Shown: piece by piece, positions 17,474-27,955 of the stretch | Position numbering within the stretch: position 1 is the first letter of the stretch | How the letters are laid out: every line of letters begins with the position of its first letter | Assembly (NCBI GenBank): GCA_010023045.1 | Contig: RGJX01000003.1 | Span: forward strand, 1-61,194 | Origin: Actinomycetota bacterium | Lineage (GTDB): Bacteria; Actinomycetota; Actinomycetes; Nanopelagicales; Nanopelagicaceae | Reading direction: 5' to 3' | Length of the DNA: 61,194 nt | Program-made: the position numbers and the translations under genes | Notes under the pieces: generated by a model | The model's database searches: none | The model's input: only the letters and a program-made list of their open reading frames with translations | Told to the model about the DNA's origin: nothing

Positions 17474-18401
17474 GGGCGATGCCGATCGCTTCTTGAAGTG
17501 AATTGAAACCCTTTGACTGAAGCAAACCTAAAAGCTCCTCTTTAACCTTTATAGCTGCGGTTGGATTTCCGAATGTTGCGGTTCCGATAGAGATACCAGA
17601 GGCCCCGGCGAAGATCATTTCAAGTGCATCTCGTCCAGTAGCTACCCCACCCATCCCAAGAATAGGAACGTTTGGAAGTGCTGCATGTACTTGGAAGATC
17701 GCTCGAACAGCTACAGGTCGTATTGCCGGGCCTGATAATCCTCCCGTAATTCCAGCCAGTTTTGGACGGACCGCATCAATATCGATAACCATTCCTAGGA
17801 TGGTATTTATCAGGGCTAAACCATCAGCGCCCGCAGAGACAACTTCCTTCGCTATCGACACAATGTCTGTGACATCTGGGGATAACTTAGCAATAATTGG
17901 ATAATCCCCTCCGATATTCCGACGAACCGCTTCAATTACGGCGCGTGAAGCGATTGGATCACACGCAAAAACCAGACCGCGATTTTCAACATTAGGGCAT
18001 GAGATGTTAACTTCAATTCCAAAGAGCGCATTGATTCCCCTTAACTTTCGCGCCAGGGTGGCATACTCCTCAACTGTCTCACCCGAGATGGAGACAATTA
18101 CTCGTGCCCCCTTACTCTGCAACCACGGGATATCGTTTGCTAAAAATTGATCAATTCCTGGTCCTTGCAACCCTATTGAATTAAGCATTCCGGAGGGTGT
18201 TTCAGCCATTCTTGGCGTCGCTCTGCCACTTCTCGGCTTTACCGCAATCGACTTGGTGACAACCGCTCCTAACTCATCGAGATCGAAAAATTGAGCCAAT
18301 TCCTTACCAGATCCAGCGCAACCACTTGCGGTAAAAATTGGAGAGGGAAAATATCGGCTGCCAAACTTGGTTCGGAAATCAAATGCTTTGAATTCACTCA
18401 T
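17466..18401 (-). CDS. pyrD: dihydroorotate dehydrogenase, class 1B catalytic subunit
   Basis: Oxidises dihydroorotate to orotate. The 311-residue FMN protein has FTASGCAGSGKEL (about 20-32), the class 1 catalytic cysteine in VNISCPNVENRG (about 131-142), and the FMN phosphate loop LGMGGVATGRDALEMIFAGASGISIGTA (about 246-273). With pyrK immediately upstream it is the NAD-dependent heterotetrameric class 1B form, not the membrane quinone-dependent class 2 enzyme. Start overlaps the pyrK end by 4 bases. Confidence 0.95.
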   Translation of the reverse strand: MSEFKAFDFRTKFGSRYFPSPIFTASGCAGSGKELAQFFDLDELGAVVTKSIAVKPRSGRATPRMAETPSGMLNSIGLQGPGIDQFLANDIPWLQSKGARVIVSISGETVEEYATLARKLRGINALFGIEVNISCPNVENRGLVFACDPIASRAVIEAVRRNIGGDYPIIAKLSPDVTDIVSIAKEVVSAGADGLALINTILGMVIDIDAVRPKLAGITGGLSGPAIRPVAVRAIFQVHAALPNVPILGMGGVATGRDALEMIFAGASGISIGTATFGNPTAAIKVKEELLGLLQSKGFNSLQEAIGIAHG

Positions 18402-19255
18402 GAGCTAGATCCCCAAGTACCGGGTGGAATTTTGCGATTACTTCCCCAAATTACTTTGCTTCCATCAACGACCGGACCTTCGATACAGCTGCGCTGCATC
18501 CTTATGGATCCTGCTTCATCTTTCAATGGGATAACACAGGTCATGCAGACACCGATTCCACAAGCCATTGACTCCTCTACGGCGCATTGGTGAATTACTT
18601 GAGAACGTTGAGCTATCTCATCGACCGCCTCTAACATTGCCATCGGGCCGCATGAATAGATGATTTCCGTCTTGTGCTTCTCAATGAGTTGAGGAAGAAC
18701 ATCCGTCACTCTTCCTTTGACGCCAGCACCACCATCTTCGGTAGTAAGAGTCATAGTATTCACCGAACGTTTTCCTTCTAATGGAGCATAGATCTTGTTG
18801 GCATTTGACGCGCCTAAAACAATGTCGACTCGGCAACCACGTTGCTTGAGAACTTCGGCAAGTCCAAAAAGCGGAGCTGATCCATACCCACCACCAACCA
18901 GCAGCGCGCTAACCGGTTCGGTGGGAATACCAAAGGAAGTTCCTAAAGGACCCACCATGTCGACTCGATCATGGATTGCGCGTTCACTTAACCATCTACT
19001 ACCCGAACCATGAGCGGCGACGACCAATTCGATTGTGCCGCCGAAGTTTCCACGATCACTTGCTCTATATATCGCGAAAGCTCTTCGTAGCACCATCGCT
19101 GAAGACTCTCCACCAACAGCTATTGCAACGAAATTTCCTGGTTTTGCATGAAGTGCCATCTCACCTACCGAAAAGACCATATGGTGATAAGAGCCGACTT
19201 TCTTATTCGATAGAACTTCTACGCTCTTTTGAATGGCCCGCGGATTTATATTCAC
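18398..19255 (-). CDS. pyrK: dihydroorotate dehydrogenase electron transfer subunit
   Basis: FAD and 2Fe-2S subunit that passes electrons from PyrD to NAD. The ferredoxin-reductase fold shows [10 protein letters not shown] (FAD), [19 protein letters not shown] (nucleotide) and the iron-sulfur cysteines in [17 protein letters not shown] plus RSC. The ORF track starts at 19357, overlapping carB by over 100 bases; I place the start at the GTG at 19255, which overlaps the carB TGA as GTGA and gives 285 residues, a normal length. Probably translationally coupled to carB. Confidence 0.9.
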   Translation of the reverse strand: MNINPRAIQKSVEVLSNKKVGSYHHMVFSVGEMALHAKPGNFVAIAVGGESSAMVLRRAFAIYRASDRGNFGGTIELVVAAHGSGSRWLSERAIHDRVDMVGPLGTSFGIPTEPVSALLVGGGYGSAPLFGLAEVLKQRGCRVDIVLGASNANKIYAPLEGKRSVNTMTLTTEDGGAGVKGRVTDVLPQLIEKHKTEIIYSCGPMAMLEAVDEIAQRSQVIHQCAVEESMACGIGVCMTCVIPLKDEAGSIRMQRSCIEGPVVDGSKVIWGSNRKIPPGTWGSSS

Positions 19256-22200
19256 TTTTGGGTCCAATCCTGGAGCGACCTGGTCGAGATTGGGCCATTT
19301 CTTAAAGCTCTGATTCCCGCTACAGCTGCTTTGAGCCCTGGAACTGTCGTTATGCATGGAATCCCTCTTGCGACAGCAGAGCTCCTGATAAGCCAGCCAT
19401 CCTTCTTGGAATCTCGCCCAAAAGGGGTATTAATCACCAGGTTAATCTCGCCACTTTCGATTAGATCAACGGCCGACTTATTCCCTATTTCTGATTTCTC
19501 CGAATGCTTCATGACTAACTGGGTTTCAATACCTTCCTTGGCCAGAGTGGATTTAGTCCCCGCTGTGGCAAAGAGCTTAAACCCAAGTTGGTAAAGCGCA
19601 CGCGCAGACTCAACGGCGTGGCTCTTATCTTTATCTGCAAGAGAAATGAAAACATTTCCACTCTTCGGCAGCGCGCCAAATGCAGCAATCTGTGATTTAG
19701 CGAACGCGCTTCCAAAGTCGGGTGCAATTCCCATCACCTCACCAGTCGATTTCATTTCTGGTCCGAGAGTTGAATCAACATTCTTCCCATCGAGACGTCG
19801 GAATCTATTCCAAGGAAGAACCGCCTCTTTCACAGCTATCCCATAGCTAGTTCCTAAAGCGGCTTTGGGCAAGATTTGTTGATCGCGGAGTTCGGCAATG
19901 CTCTTTCCGGCAGCAATCAATGCCGCTGCTTTTGCCAGCGATACGCCAGTTGCCTTACTTACATATGGAACGGTGCGTGAGGCTCTTGGGTTAGCCTCGA
20001 TCACAAACAACTTGCCCTCGCTTATCGCATATTGAACATTAAGCAACCCTCTGACATCTATCGCTCGTGCAAGTTTCTCGGTCGTTGCAAATATTTCGTT
20101 CGTCATCGATTCTGAGATGGATTGTGGCGGTATAACACAGGCGGAATCTCCTGAATGAACACCAGCTTCCTCGATGTGCTCCATTATTCCCGCCAGATAA
20201 ACGCTATCGCCATCAAAGAGCGCATCAACGTCAATCTCTATCGCGTTATCGAGAAATCTATCAATAAGAACCGGATGATCAGGATTTATCTCTGTGGCCC
20301 TATCTATAAAACCATGTAGCGAATCCTCGTCATAAACGATTTCCATTCCTCGCCCGCCGAGTACAAATGACGGACGGACAAGTACGGGATAGCCAATCGA
20401 ATTGGCAACCTCTTTAGCCTCCAAATATGAGAAGGCGGTTCCAAATGCAGGGGCGTTTAGTCCCGTTTTCTTAAGTACCTCTCCAAACTCACCACGATCT
20501 TCAGCTTTGTGTATCGCAGATACCGAAGTTCCGATTATTGGCACGCCCTCTTTGGCAAGACCCGCTGCTAAACCAAGAGGAGTCTGCCCACCAAGTTGAG
20601 TAATTACTCCAAGCACCGGTCCCACCGAAGCTTCAGCGTGGAATACCTCTAAAACATCTTCCAGAGTAAGCGGCTCGAAATAAAGGCGATCAGATGTGTC
20701 ATAGTCAGTAGATACCGTTTCGGGATTACAGTTAATCATGATGGTTTCATAGCCTGCTTCACTAAGCGCAAAACAAGCATGCACACATGAATAATCGAAC
20801 TCAATACCTTGACCTATTCGGTTCGGCCCACTGCCCAAAATTATGATCGCCGGTTTTGTTCGGGGCTTTATTTCACTCGTTAGGTCATAAGAGGAATAGT
20901 GATAGGGCGTAAATGCTTCGAATTCACCGGCGCAAGTATCGACAGTCTTATAAACTGGACGCAACATATGACGCCAACGAAGCGCTCGTACCTCACTTTC
21001 ATCGATCCCACGGAGCCGCCCAATCTGGCGATCTGAAAATCCGATTCGTTTAGCACGCCGCAAGATTTCAAGGTTCAAATCAGCGTTACTTTTCAATTCT
21101 TCTGCAAGTTCATTTATGCGCTGAATTTGAGCGAGAAACCATGGGTCAATCCCAGTTGCCACATGGACCTCGTTAATCGATGCACCCAGGGCCATGCCTT
21201 GCTGAACTTCTTGCAGCCTAAATTCCGTTGGAACCTTCATGGACTCCAGTAACTCTTCTTTAGATCTGGTGAAATCCCAATTGAACTCAGAACCCTTCTT
21301 CTCTAGAGAACGGAGTGCTTTTTGAAGGGCTTCCGGGAAGGATCTCCCCATCGCCATCGCCTCGCCAACGCTCTTCATCGTTGTAGTAAGCCTCTGGTCA
21401 GCCTCCGGAAATTTTTCAAAGGCAAAGCGCGGAATCTTCACGACTATGTAATCCAAGGTTGGTTCAAAGGAAGCTGGAGTTTTCTCAGTTATGTCATTAG
21501 GAATTTCATCTAGGGAATAACCAATCGCGAGCTTTGTTGCAATTTTTGCGATTGGAAAGCCGGTTGCTTTCGAAGCAAGAGCGCTGCTGCGTGAGACACG
21601 GGGATTCATCTCGATTACGACAATTCGTCCATCTCGGGGGTTTACTGCGAATTGGATATTGCAGCCTCCCGTGGCAACTCCTACTTCGCGAATGATCGAG
21701 ATAGCAAGATTTCTAAGCTTCTGAAACTCGACATCTGTGAGTGTAAGCGCCGGCGCAACGGTAATCGAATCACCTGTGTGAACTCCCATCGGATCAACAT
21801 TCTCAATGCTGCAGACAATGACCACGTTATCCTTGTGATCCCGCATAACTTCAAGTTCATACTCTTTCCAACCAATGATTGACTCTTCAAGTAGAACTTC
21901 AGTAACTGGGCTGTACTGAAGCCCAGCTCCAGCGATGAGTCTTAGTTCGGCTTCGTTATAGGCAATACCGCTTCCTAATCCGCCCATAGTGAAAGAGGGG
22001 CGAACGACAACTGGATAATTTAAATTCTTGGCAGCCTCAAGGCACTCTGCAATTTCATGGCAGATTATCGAGCGCGCTGATTCTCCGCCAACTTTTTCGA
22101 CAATAGTTCTGAATTCTTCCCGGTTCTCCCCCCGCTTGATTGCCGGTATATCAGCTCCAATCAATCGAACCTGATACTTTGCAAGAATTCCTAATTCATC

Positions 22201-22506
22201 TAATTTCATGGCTGCATTTAGCGCGGTTTGACCTCCGAGAGTTGCCAAGATCGCATCGGGTTTCTCCTTCGCGATTATCGATTCCAAATATTCAGGCGTT
22301 ATTGGCTCTACGTAGGTTGCATCGGCGAATTCTGGGTCAGTCATGATTGTTGCTGGATTGCTATTTACAAGAACTACCCGTACTCCCTCGGCTCGCAAGA
22401 CGCGACATGCCTGAGTGCCGGAGTAATCAAATTCGCAAGCTTGTCCGATAACGATTGGTCCACTTCCAATGACCAGGACGCTCTTTATCGAATTATCTTT
22501 TGGCAT
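19252..22506 (-). CDS. carB: carbamoyl-phosphate synthase large subunit
   Basis: Makes carbamoyl phosphate for pyrimidines and arginine. The 1084-residue protein has two homologous ATP-grasp halves: [21 protein letters not shown] at the start and [20 protein letters not shown] at about 560, each followed by biotin-carboxylase-like motifs ([19 protein letters not shown] near 300, [19 protein letters not shown] near 842), and a C-terminal allosteric MGS-like domain (about 945-1084). It overlaps carA by 14 bases and pyrK by 3-4 bases. Confidence 0.98.
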   Translation of the reverse strand: MPKDNSIKSVLVIGSGPIVIGQACEFDYSGTQACRVLRAEGVRVVLVNSNPATIMTDPEFADATYVEPITPEYLESIIAKEKPDAILATLGGQTALNAAMKLDELGILAKYQVRLIGADIPAIKRGENREEFRTIVEKVGGESARSIICHEIAECLEAAKNLNYPVVVRPSFTMGGLGSGIAYNEAELRLIAGAGLQYSPVTEVLLEESIIGWKEYELEVMRDHKDNVVIVCSIENVDPMGVHTGDSITVAPALTLTDVEFQKLRNLAISIIREVGVATGGCNIQFAVNPRDGRIVVIEMNPRVSRSSALASKATGFPIAKIATKLAIGYSLDEIPNDITEKTPASFEPTLDYIVVKIPRFAFEKFPEADQRLTTTMKSVGEAMAMGRSFPEALQKALRSLEKKGSEFNWDFTRSKEELLESMKVPTEFRLQEVQQGMALGASINEVHVATGIDPWFLAQIQRINELAEELKSNADLNLEILRRAKRIGFSDRQIGRLRGIDESEVRALRWRHMLRPVYKTVDTCAGEFEAFTPYHYSSYDLTSEIKPRTKPAIIILGSGPNRIGQGIEFDYSCVHACFALSEAGYETIMINCNPETVSTDYDTSDRLYFEPLTLEDVLEVFHAEASVGPVLGVITQLGGQTPLGLAAGLAKEGVPIIGTSVSAIHKAEDRGEFGEVLKKTGLNAPAFGTAFSYLEAKEVANSIGYPVLVRPSFVLGGRGMEIVYDEDSLHGFIDRATEINPDHPVLIDRFLDNAIEIDVDALFDGDSVYLAGIMEHIEEAGVHSGDSACVIPPQSISESMTNEIFATTEKLARAIDVRGLLNVQYAISEGKLFVIEANPRASRTVPYVSKATGVSLAKAAALIAAGKSIAELRDQQILPKAALGTSYGIAVKEAVLPWNRFRRLDGKNVDSTLGPEMKSTGEVMGIAPDFGSAFAKSQIAAFGALPKSGNVFISLADKDKSHAVESARALYQLGFKLFATAGTKSTLAKEGIETQLVMKHSEKSEIGNKSAVDLIESGEINLVINTPFGRDSKKDGWLIRSSAVARGIPCITTVPGLKAAVAGIRALRNGPISTRSLQDWTQK

Positions 22507-23620
22507 ATTTACCTAGCATGCTCACGAATTCATCAAAGAGATAATTTGCATCGTGCGGACCGCCTGCTGCCTCAGGGTGATATTGCACCGAAAAGGCGGG
22601 TCGATCCAGAAGCTTCAATCCCTCAACTACCCCATCATTTAAAGATATATGCGAGACAACTCCTTGACCGTAAACAGTCGAGAACTCTCCTTCAGTAGGC
22701 GCTTCGACTGCGAATCCATGATTGTGAGCTGTAATTTCCACGCGATCCTTCAAACGGTTCAAAACTGGTTGATTAATTCCTCTATGCCCAAAGCGCAATT
22801 TATATGTATCAAAACCCAGTGCTCTACCAAGTATTTGGTGACCAAAACAGATACCAAAGATCGGAATTTCAGCGTCCAATACGTTTCTTACATTTGCAAC
22901 CACATCATTCATACTCGAAGGATCGCCAGGACCGTTAGATAGGAAGACTCCATCAAAACCACCACGTTCAATTTCGCTAAAGTCGGTTGTGACCGGTAGC
23001 AACGTCGTTTCAACGCCACGCTTGGCAAAATTTCGTGGGGTCGCTGCCTTAATGCCGAGATCAAGAGCCGCAATTCGAAACTTCTTGCCATTTTCTGCGG
23101 GTATTACTTCGCTACTTTGAATGGAAACTGAATCTGCAAGGTATGAGCCGGCCATTTGTGGTGTTTTACGCACCCGAGTGACCATTTCCTCTCGAGTTAG
23201 GTTCACTTTTGTAAAGATTCCTACCCGCATCGCTCCGCGCTCTCGTATATGTAAGGTGACCGCGCGCGTATCGACGCCGGACAAGCCAACGACACCATAC
23301 TTCTCTAACTCGTCTTCCAACGATCTTTCTGAGCGCCAATTCGAAACTAGAGGCGAAGGATCCCTCACAACAAATGCACTTACCCAAATTCTTCTGGATT
23401 CTTCATCGCTCTTGTTCATTCCGGTATTACCAATGTGCGGTGCAGTCATTACAACCACTTGATTAAAGTAGGAGGGGTCTGTGAGCGTCTCTTGATATCC
23501 GGTCATCCCCGTGGTGAAGACAATCTCACCAAAAGCCTCTCCAGTTGCGCCCCAAGCCTCGCCCTCAAAAATGGTGCCATCATCCAAGACAAGATATCCC
23601 GATGAAGAGTTAACCATCAT
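22493..23620 (-). CDS. carA: carbamoyl-phosphate synthase small (glutamine amidotransferase) subunit
   Basis: Hydrolyses glutamine and channels ammonia to CarB. The 375-residue protein has the small-subunit N-terminal domain ([34 protein letters not shown] region, about 10-43) and a class I amidotransferase domain with the nucleophile in [15 protein letters not shown] (about 255-269) and the His-Glu pair in [14 protein letters not shown] (about 346-359). The ATG overlaps the pyrC TGA as ATGA; a second ATG follows directly. Confidence 0.97.
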   Translation of the reverse strand: MMVNSSSGYLVLDDGTIFEGEAWGATGEAFGEIVFTTGMTGYQETLTDPSYFNQVVVMTAPHIGNTGMNKSDEESRRIWVSAFVVRDPSPLVSNWRSERSLEDELEKYGVVGLSGVDTRAVTLHIRERGAMRVGIFTKVNLTREEMVTRVRKTPQMAGSYLADSVSIQSSEVIPAENGKKFRIAALDLGIKAATPRNFAKRGVETTLLPVTTDFSEIERGGFDGVFLSNGPGDPSSMNDVVANVRNVLDAEIPIFGICFGHQILGRALGFDTYKLRFGHRGINQPVLNRLKDRVEITAHNHGFAVEAPTEGEFSTVYGQGVVSHISLNDGVVEGLKLLDRPAFSVQYHPEAAGGPHDANYLFDEFVSMLGKYAKR

Positions 23621-24885
23621 CGCGAGAAGACCTCCTTGCCGCGCAAGTACGTACTTTCTACTGTGACTGGCAGTTCCAATCCAAGGTAAGGCGAATTCTT
23701 ACTCTTGGAGCGAATCCCGAGGGTTTCGACCCGCCAAGTAGCGTCGATATCTACCAATGTGAAATTGGCTTCATTTCCTATCGCAAGGGAGCCATGCCCC
23801 TCATATCGTCCAATACGAGCTGGCGCTGTTGACATACGTTCTATCAAATCTCCAAGCTTCATCAAGCCGGAGTCGACGAGCGCTTTGTAAGAAACAGAGA
23901 GCGCCGTTTCTAGCCCGATCATTCCAAAAGATGCGGCGGCCCATTCGCAATCTTTATCTTCTGCAGGATGGGGCGCGTGATCGGTAGCTATTACATCAAT
24001 CGTTCCATCCGCAACACCTTCGCGCAGCGCCATGACATCTCTCTCAGTGCGCAGCGGCGGATTAACCTTATAAACAGGGTCATACGAGCGCGCTAATTCA
24101 TCAGTCAGTAGCAGATGATGCGGGGTGACTTCGGCAGTAACTTGAATTCCACGCTTCTTGGCCCAACGAACTAACTCCACTCCTCCTGCAGTTGTGAGGT
24201 GGCAGATGTGTAAGCGACTTCCGACATGCTCATTCAAGAGCAAATCTCGAGCGATGATCGACTCTTCGGCAGCTGCTGGCCATCCCTTCAAACCGAGCGC
24301 AGCTGAAACTTCTCCCTCGTTCATCTGGGAGCCGTGAGTCAGCCGTGGATCTTGAGCATGTTGGGCAATCACGCCATCAAAAGCTTTTACATATTCAAGC
24401 GCCCGTCTCATTACTAGCGAATCCCAAACGCAATGACCATCATCGCTAAAGATTCGAACCTTCGCTTCCGATGAATGCATCGCACCCATCTCAGAGAGGA
24501 TCTTGCCTTGCTGGCCTAACGTGACAGCTCCGATAGGGAAAACATCACAGAGATCATGAGACCTGCCAAGGCGGAAAACTTGTTCAACAACTCCAGCAGT
24601 GTCAGCGATTGGACTTGTGTTGGGCATCGCCGAAATCGCAGTAAATCCTCCGGCCACTGCGGCGGTTGAGCCCGAGAGGACCGTCTCTGCATCTTCCTTT
24701 CCGGGTTCACGCAGATGTGTGTGGAGATCGACCAGCCCTGGAATTGCTGTAAGTCCTTTTCCATCAATCAACTCAAAATTCGCTGATGCGCTATCAACTT
24801 TTACAAATCGGCCATTTGATACCGCAAGCTCTAGCGGCTTGCCGGCAGCATCTTTTAGATTCTTGAATAAATAACTTCTTGACAT
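23617..24885 (-). CDS. pyrC: dihydroorotase
   Basis: Cyclises carbamoyl aspartate to dihydroorotate. The class I amidohydrolase has the zinc motif PGLVDLHTHLREPG (about 49-62 of this start), His residues in APQH-like IAQHAQDPRLTHG and LHICHLTT, and the metal Asp in IDVIATDHAPHPAEDKDCEW (about 297-316). I start it at the ATG at 24885 (422 residues) rather than the TTG at 24900: a strong GGAGGTGA Shine-Dalgarno formed by the last pyrB codons lies about 8 bases before it. Confidence 0.95.
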   Translation of the reverse strand: MSRSYLFKNLKDAAGKPLELAVSNGRFVKVDSASANFELIDGKGLTAIPGLVDLHTHLREPGKEDAETVLSGSTAAVAGGFTAISAMPNTSPIADTAGVVEQVFRLGRSHDLCDVFPIGAVTLGQQGKILSEMGAMHSSEAKVRIFSDDGHCVWDSLVMRRALEYVKAFDGVIAQHAQDPRLTHGSQMNEGEVSAALGLKGWPAAAEESIIARDLLLNEHVGSRLHICHLTTAGGVELVRWAKKRGIQVTAEVTPHHLLLTDELARSYDPVYKVNPPLRTERDVMALREGVADGTIDVIATDHAPHPAEDKDCEWAAASFGMIGLETALSVSYKALVDSGLMKLGDLIERMSTAPARIGRYEGHGSLAIGNEANFTLVDIDATWRVETLGIRSKSKNSPYLGLELPVTVESTYLRGKEVFSR

Positions 24886-24886
24886 T

Positions 24887-25816
24887 TCATTCACCTCCAA
24901 GAAGTAGATACAGGGCGGCCATTCGTACCGCTACGCCATTTTTAACTTGGTCGACTATTACAGATTTATCACTGTCTGCAGAATCCGCCGAAATCTCTAG
25001 TCCACGATTCATGGGCCCTGGGTGCATGACTATGCATCCCGAATTCAGTTGCGAAAGGCGCGCCGCATTCAATCCATATCTGCGTGCATATTCTCGCTCG
25101 CTTGGGAAGAAAGCGTCTTCCATACGTTCCCGTTGGACGCGTAACATCATTACAACGTCATACGTTTTAAGGTCAGAATCAAAATCATATTTAACGTTAC
25201 ATCCCCAGGAATTGACTGCAACGGGAAGCAACGTTGGAGGGGCAATGAGTGTAACTCTTGCACCAAGTTTCTTAAGAAGAAGGACATTGCTTCGAGCGAC
25301 GCGGCTATGTAGAACATCTCCCACAATCGCAACATTTAAGTCTGTTAAATCGCCAGTTGATTCTCTTAAGTTTTCTCTGATGGTGAAGGCGTCCAGCAAA
25401 GCTTGGGTCGGATGCTCGTGAGTGCCATCGCCTGCATTTATAACCGAACCACTCATCCATTCTTGTGACGCAAGGCGATGTGCCGCTCCAGAAGCTGGAT
25501 GGCGTATCACGACACCATCCGCTCCCATAGCTTGCAGGGTCAGCGCAGTGTCCTTGAGGCTCTCGCCTTTACTAAGAGAGGAACCTCTGGCCGAAAAGTT
25601 AATTACATCTGCCGAGAGTCGCTTTGCAGCGGCTTCGAATGAGATTCGAGTTCTTGTGGAGTCCTCAAAGAAGAGATTAACAATTGTGCGCCCCCTCAAG
25701 GTTGGTAATTTCTTAACCGGAGTTTCCGTAATCCGTGCTAATTCAGCGGCGGTGTCTAGAACATTAAGCGCTTCATCTTTACTCAAATCGGCGATAGAAA
25801 GAAGGTGTCTCTTCAT
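24887..25816 (-). CDS. pyrB: aspartate carbamoyltransferase catalytic subunit
   Basis: First committed pyrimidine step. The 309-residue protein has the carbamoyl-phosphate loop [12 protein letters not shown] (about 51-62), the SLSKGES loop (about 80-86), [16 protein letters not shown] (about 127-142) and the C-terminal [11 protein letters not shown] (about 263-273). No regulatory pyrI is present. Start overlaps pyrR by 4 bases; the last codons supply the pyrC ribosome-binding site. Confidence 0.97.
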   Translation of the reverse strand: MKRHLLSIADLSKDEALNVLDTAAELARITETPVKKLPTLRGRTIVNLFFEDSTRTRISFEAAAKRLSADVINFSARGSSLSKGESLKDTALTLQAMGADGVVIRHPASGAAHRLASQEWMSGSVINAGDGTHEHPTQALLDAFTIRENLRESTGDLTDLNVAIVGDVLHSRVARSNVLLLKKLGARVTLIAPPTLLPVAVNSWGCNVKYDFDSDLKTYDVVMMLRVQRERMEDAFFPSEREYARRYGLNAARLSQLNSGCIVMHPGPMNRGLEISADSADSDKSVIVDQVKNGVAVRMAALYLLLGGE

Positions 25817-26343
25817 AACCGGCCTTCGATCTTTACTTCGTCGAGATTATCGATTTCGGAAAGGCAGACTCGAACCCGCTCATTTCGATTGGTTGGTAGA
25901 TTCTTACCAACGTAATCAGCTCTTATCGGTAGCTCGCGGTGGCCTCTATCAATCAAAACTGCTAGCTGCACAGTTTTGGGGCGACCATGTTCGGATAACG
26001 CATCGAGAGCGGCGCGAATGGTGCGACCAGAGAAAAGCACGTCATCGACTAAAACCACATCCCTGTCGTGAACACCGCTAAGTGGGATTTCAGTCTTTCC
26101 CAGTGAACGAGGCGCCGAACTCCTTAGATCATCTCGATACATTGTCGTATCCAGAGATCCGGAGTGAATTTCCACTCCTTCAAGGGAGCTGAGTATCTTG
26201 GTTAATCGCGTGGCGAGAAAAGAGCCTCGAGTTGGGATTCCGATTAGTACTAGATTTGAAACGCCCTTGTTTCGTTCAATGATCTCGTGGGCAATTCTTT
26301 TTAACGCCCGGGCTATCTCTGCCTGATCTAAAACAATAGACAT
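25813..26343 (-). CDS. pyrR: bifunctional pyrimidine operon regulator / uracil phosphoribosyltransferase PyrR
   Basis: PyrR binds UMP/UTP and RNA to control pyr expression and has weak UPRTase activity. The 176-residue protein shows the PRPP motif [22 protein letters not shown] (about 95-116), [13 protein letters not shown] (about 35-47) and the C-terminal basic RNA-binding face ([24 protein letters not shown]). As the first gene of the pyr operon with a canonical PyrR-binding loop in its leader, it should regulate its own operon. Strong AAGGAAG Shine-Dalgarno. Confidence 0.95.
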   Translation of the reverse strand: MSIVLDQAEIARALKRIAHEIIERNKGVSNLVLIGIPTRGSFLATRLTKILSSLEGVEIHSGSLDTTMYRDDLRSSAPRSLGKTEIPLSGVHDRDVVLVDDVLFSGRTIRAALDALSEHGRPKTVQLAVLIDRGHRELPIRADYVGKNLPTNRNERVRVCLSEIDNLDEVKIEGRL

Positions 26344-26350
26344 AACACTT

Positions 26351-26383
26351 CCTTTTCCGCCTCTCTGGACGGCCTCTTAAAGG
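26351..26383 (-). promoter_or_regulatory. PyrR-binding loop overlapping the pyrR ribosome-binding site
   Basis: The minus-strand leader reads CGTCCAGAGAGGCG: a 4-pair stem CGTC/GGCG around the hexaloop CAGAGA, matching the known PyrR site consensus ARUCCNGNGAGGYU almost fully. A lower stem CCTTT/AAAGG surrounds it with a purine-rich internal bulge, and its 3' arm merges with the AAGGAAG Shine-Dalgarno. No terminator follows, so control is probably by blocking translation when PyrR-UMP binds, as described for mycobacteria, rather than by attenuation. Confidence 0.8.
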
Positions 26384-26390
26384 TTGGCGA

Positions 26391-26396
26391 ATGCTA
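26391..26396 (-). promoter_or_regulatory. possible -10 element (TAGCAT) of the pyr operon
   Basis: TAGCAT on the minus strand would start transcription near 26384, so the RNA would begin right at the PyrR-binding loop with a leader of about 40 bases. No good -35 is visible. Confidence 0.4.
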
Positions 26397-26416
26397 ACGC
26401 ATCAAGTCAGCTTGTG

Positions 26417-26422
26417 TATAAC
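26417..26422 (+). promoter_or_regulatory. possible -10 element (TATAAC) for the bldD-like gene
   Basis: TATAAC preceded by TGTG lies about 70 bases before the ATG at 26492, giving a leader of about 60 bases. It is back-to-back with the pyr promoter. Confidence 0.35.
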
Positions 26423-26491
26423 GCCGAAGGAACGCGCCAAAGTCTCCTACCCTCGCCCCCTTCACCCAACTACTTTCCTGAGCGGAGCGTC

Positions 26492-26971
26492 ATGAATTCC
26501 AATTACACACGTTCACTTGCCCGGTTGCGCGCGATTCGCGTCGCTGCTGGACTGACCCTCCGACAGGTCGAAATTAAGAGCCGCGGGAAGTGGAAGGCGG
26601 TCGTGGTCGGCTCATACGAAAGAGGCACAAGGCACTTGAGTCTGATGCGAGCTGTTGAGCTTTGTGAGTTCTATGGTGCCGACCTCTCCGATCTCGGAGC
26701 GACTCATAACGATATCGAAATTTCGCGAATCATCTTGGACCTTAAGCGATTGGCGCTTGCTCGAAACCTTCCAGATGAACTGAGCAGAACGATCTCACGT
26801 TTAGCCGGGCGGATAACCAGTATGCGTGGCGATCAAAATGGAGAAGTCCTAAGCCTACGGAAGCAAGACTTAGAAAATCTCCAATTCTTGACTGATTTGA
26901 GTAGAACTGAACTAATTGGAGCTCTACGTCTTCGAGAACTCCTTCTTCTAGGTGATCGCCTAAAGAGATAA
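26492..26971 (+). CDS. bldD: BldD-like XRE family transcriptional regulator
   Basis: The N-terminal helix-turn-helix has the BldD pattern LRAIRVAAGLTLRQVEIKSRGKW KAVVVGSYERG (about 10-43), and the C-terminal domain contains RGD-x8-RKQD (about 113-127), equal to the RGD-x8-RxxD signature through which Streptomyces BldD binds cyclic di-GMP. I start at the ATG at 26492 (159 residues); the ORF-track start adds 36 residues unlike the family. It sits next to nusB and is divergent from pyrR. The 3' end overlaps nusB by 12 bases, convergent. Confidence 0.85.
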   Translation: MNSNYTRSLARLRAIRVAAGLTLRQVEIKSRGKWKAVVVGSYERGTRHLSLMRAVELCEFYGADLSDLGATHNDIEISRIILDLKRLALARNLPDELSRTISRLAGRITSMRGDQNGEVLSLRKQDLENLQFLTDLSRTELIGALRLRELLLLGDRLKR

Positions 26972-27370
26972 GTCCTTTTTAATCTCTCGAATTGCCGCGA
27001 GTACGCCATTGATATAAGTTGCTGAATCCTCCGTTGAAAGCGTCTTAGCAAGCTCAACTGATTCCGAAATGGCTACCTCTTCGGGAATCTGTTCCCCCCA
27101 TAGCAATTCAAATACGCCGACCCTAAGGATATTTCTGTCAACGACTGGCATTCGATCGAGGTCCCAATCCTTTGCGCGCATAGAGATGATTTCATCTATA
27201 CGGTCCCGTTTAGCCTCGACGCCATTCACTAGAGCTTCGGTGTAATCACGAATCAGGAAATCTAACTCAGTCTTTCTGAACCCCAGGAGAGAAGAAGCTG
27301 ATTTACCCCGAATATCACCCTCATAGAGAAAATCAAGCGCTGCTTTTCGCGCTTTAGAGCGGGCGCTCAC
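26960..27370 (-). CDS. nusB: transcription antitermination factor NusB
   Basis: RNA-binding antitermination and rRNA maturation factor. The 136-residue all-helical protein has ARKAALDFLYEGDIRG at the start, DRMPVVDRNILRVGVFELLWGEQIPEEVAISESVELAKTLSTEDSATYINGVLAAI in the second half, diagnostic for NusB. GTG start right after the efp stop. Last gene of the aro-efp-nusB series. Confidence 0.96.
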   Translation of the reverse strand: MSARSKARKAALDFLYEGDIRGKSASSLLGFRKTELDFLIRDYTEALVNGVEAKRDRIDEIISMRAKDWDLDRMPVVDRNILRVGVFELLWGEQIPEEVAISESVELAKTLSTEDSATYINGVLAAIREIKKDLSL

Positions 27371-27931
27371 TTAATTTGCTCGACCGAGGTAATCACCTGA
27401 GCGGGTATCGATAAGAATCAGCTCGTCCTGTTTGATGAATAGCGGGACTTGGACCGTGATGCCTGTTTCGACCGTGGCAGGCTTAGATCCTGCAGATGAA
27501 CGATCTCCTTGCAGGCCAGGTTCGGTGTAAGTGACGCGAAGTGCAACAGATGGCGGTAATTCGATGTAAAGCGGATTGCCTTCGTGTATGGCAACAATTA
27601 CCTCCATATTCTCAAGGAGATAATTCGAAGCTTCGGTGACAGTCTCCTCCGGAATGGTAACTTGATCAAAAGTGGTCGAATCCATGAAAACATATCCAGC
27701 ATTGTCTTTGTAAAGAAATTGCATCTCACGCTTTTCTAAAATGGCAACGTCTACCTTAACACCAGCATTAAATGTCCGTTCGACAACCTTGCCAGACAGA
27801 ACATTCTTTAACTTCGTTCTAACGAAGGCCGGTCCCTTTCCTGGTTTTACATGTTGAAATTCGACTACATTCCAGAGTTGTCCCTCAATATCCAGGGTCA
27901 TTCCGTTCTTCAAATCATTTGTGGTTGCCAT
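27371..27931 (-). CDS. efp: translation elongation factor P
   Basis: Relieves ribosome stalling at polyproline. The 186-residue protein has the domain I loop [17 protein letters not shown] (about 27-43) with Lys32 at the tip, and the C-terminal signature YLGRA preceded by DTRSGD. Unmodified-lysine or unknown modification cannot be read here. The ATG follows a TACCCT hexamer by 7 bases, so efp-nusB probably have their own leaderless promoter. Confidence 0.97.
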   Translation of the reverse strand: MATTNDLKNGMTLDIEGQLWNVVEFQHVKPGKGPAFVRTKLKNVLSGKVVERTFNAGVKVDVAILEKREMQFLYKDNAGYVFMDSTTFDQVTIPEETVTEASNYLLENMEVIVAIHEGNPLYIELPPSVALRVTYTEPGLQGDRSSAGSKPATVETGITVQVPLFIKQDELILIDTRSGDYLGRAN

Positions 27932-27938
27932 AATGCGC

Positions 27939-27944
27939 AGGGTA
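27939..27944 (-). promoter_or_regulatory. -10 element (TACCCT) for efp-nusB
   Basis: TACCCT on the minus strand ends 7 bases before the efp ATG; no Shine-Dalgarno is visible. Confidence 0.45.
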
Positions 27945-27955
27945 CCTGTTGCCTG

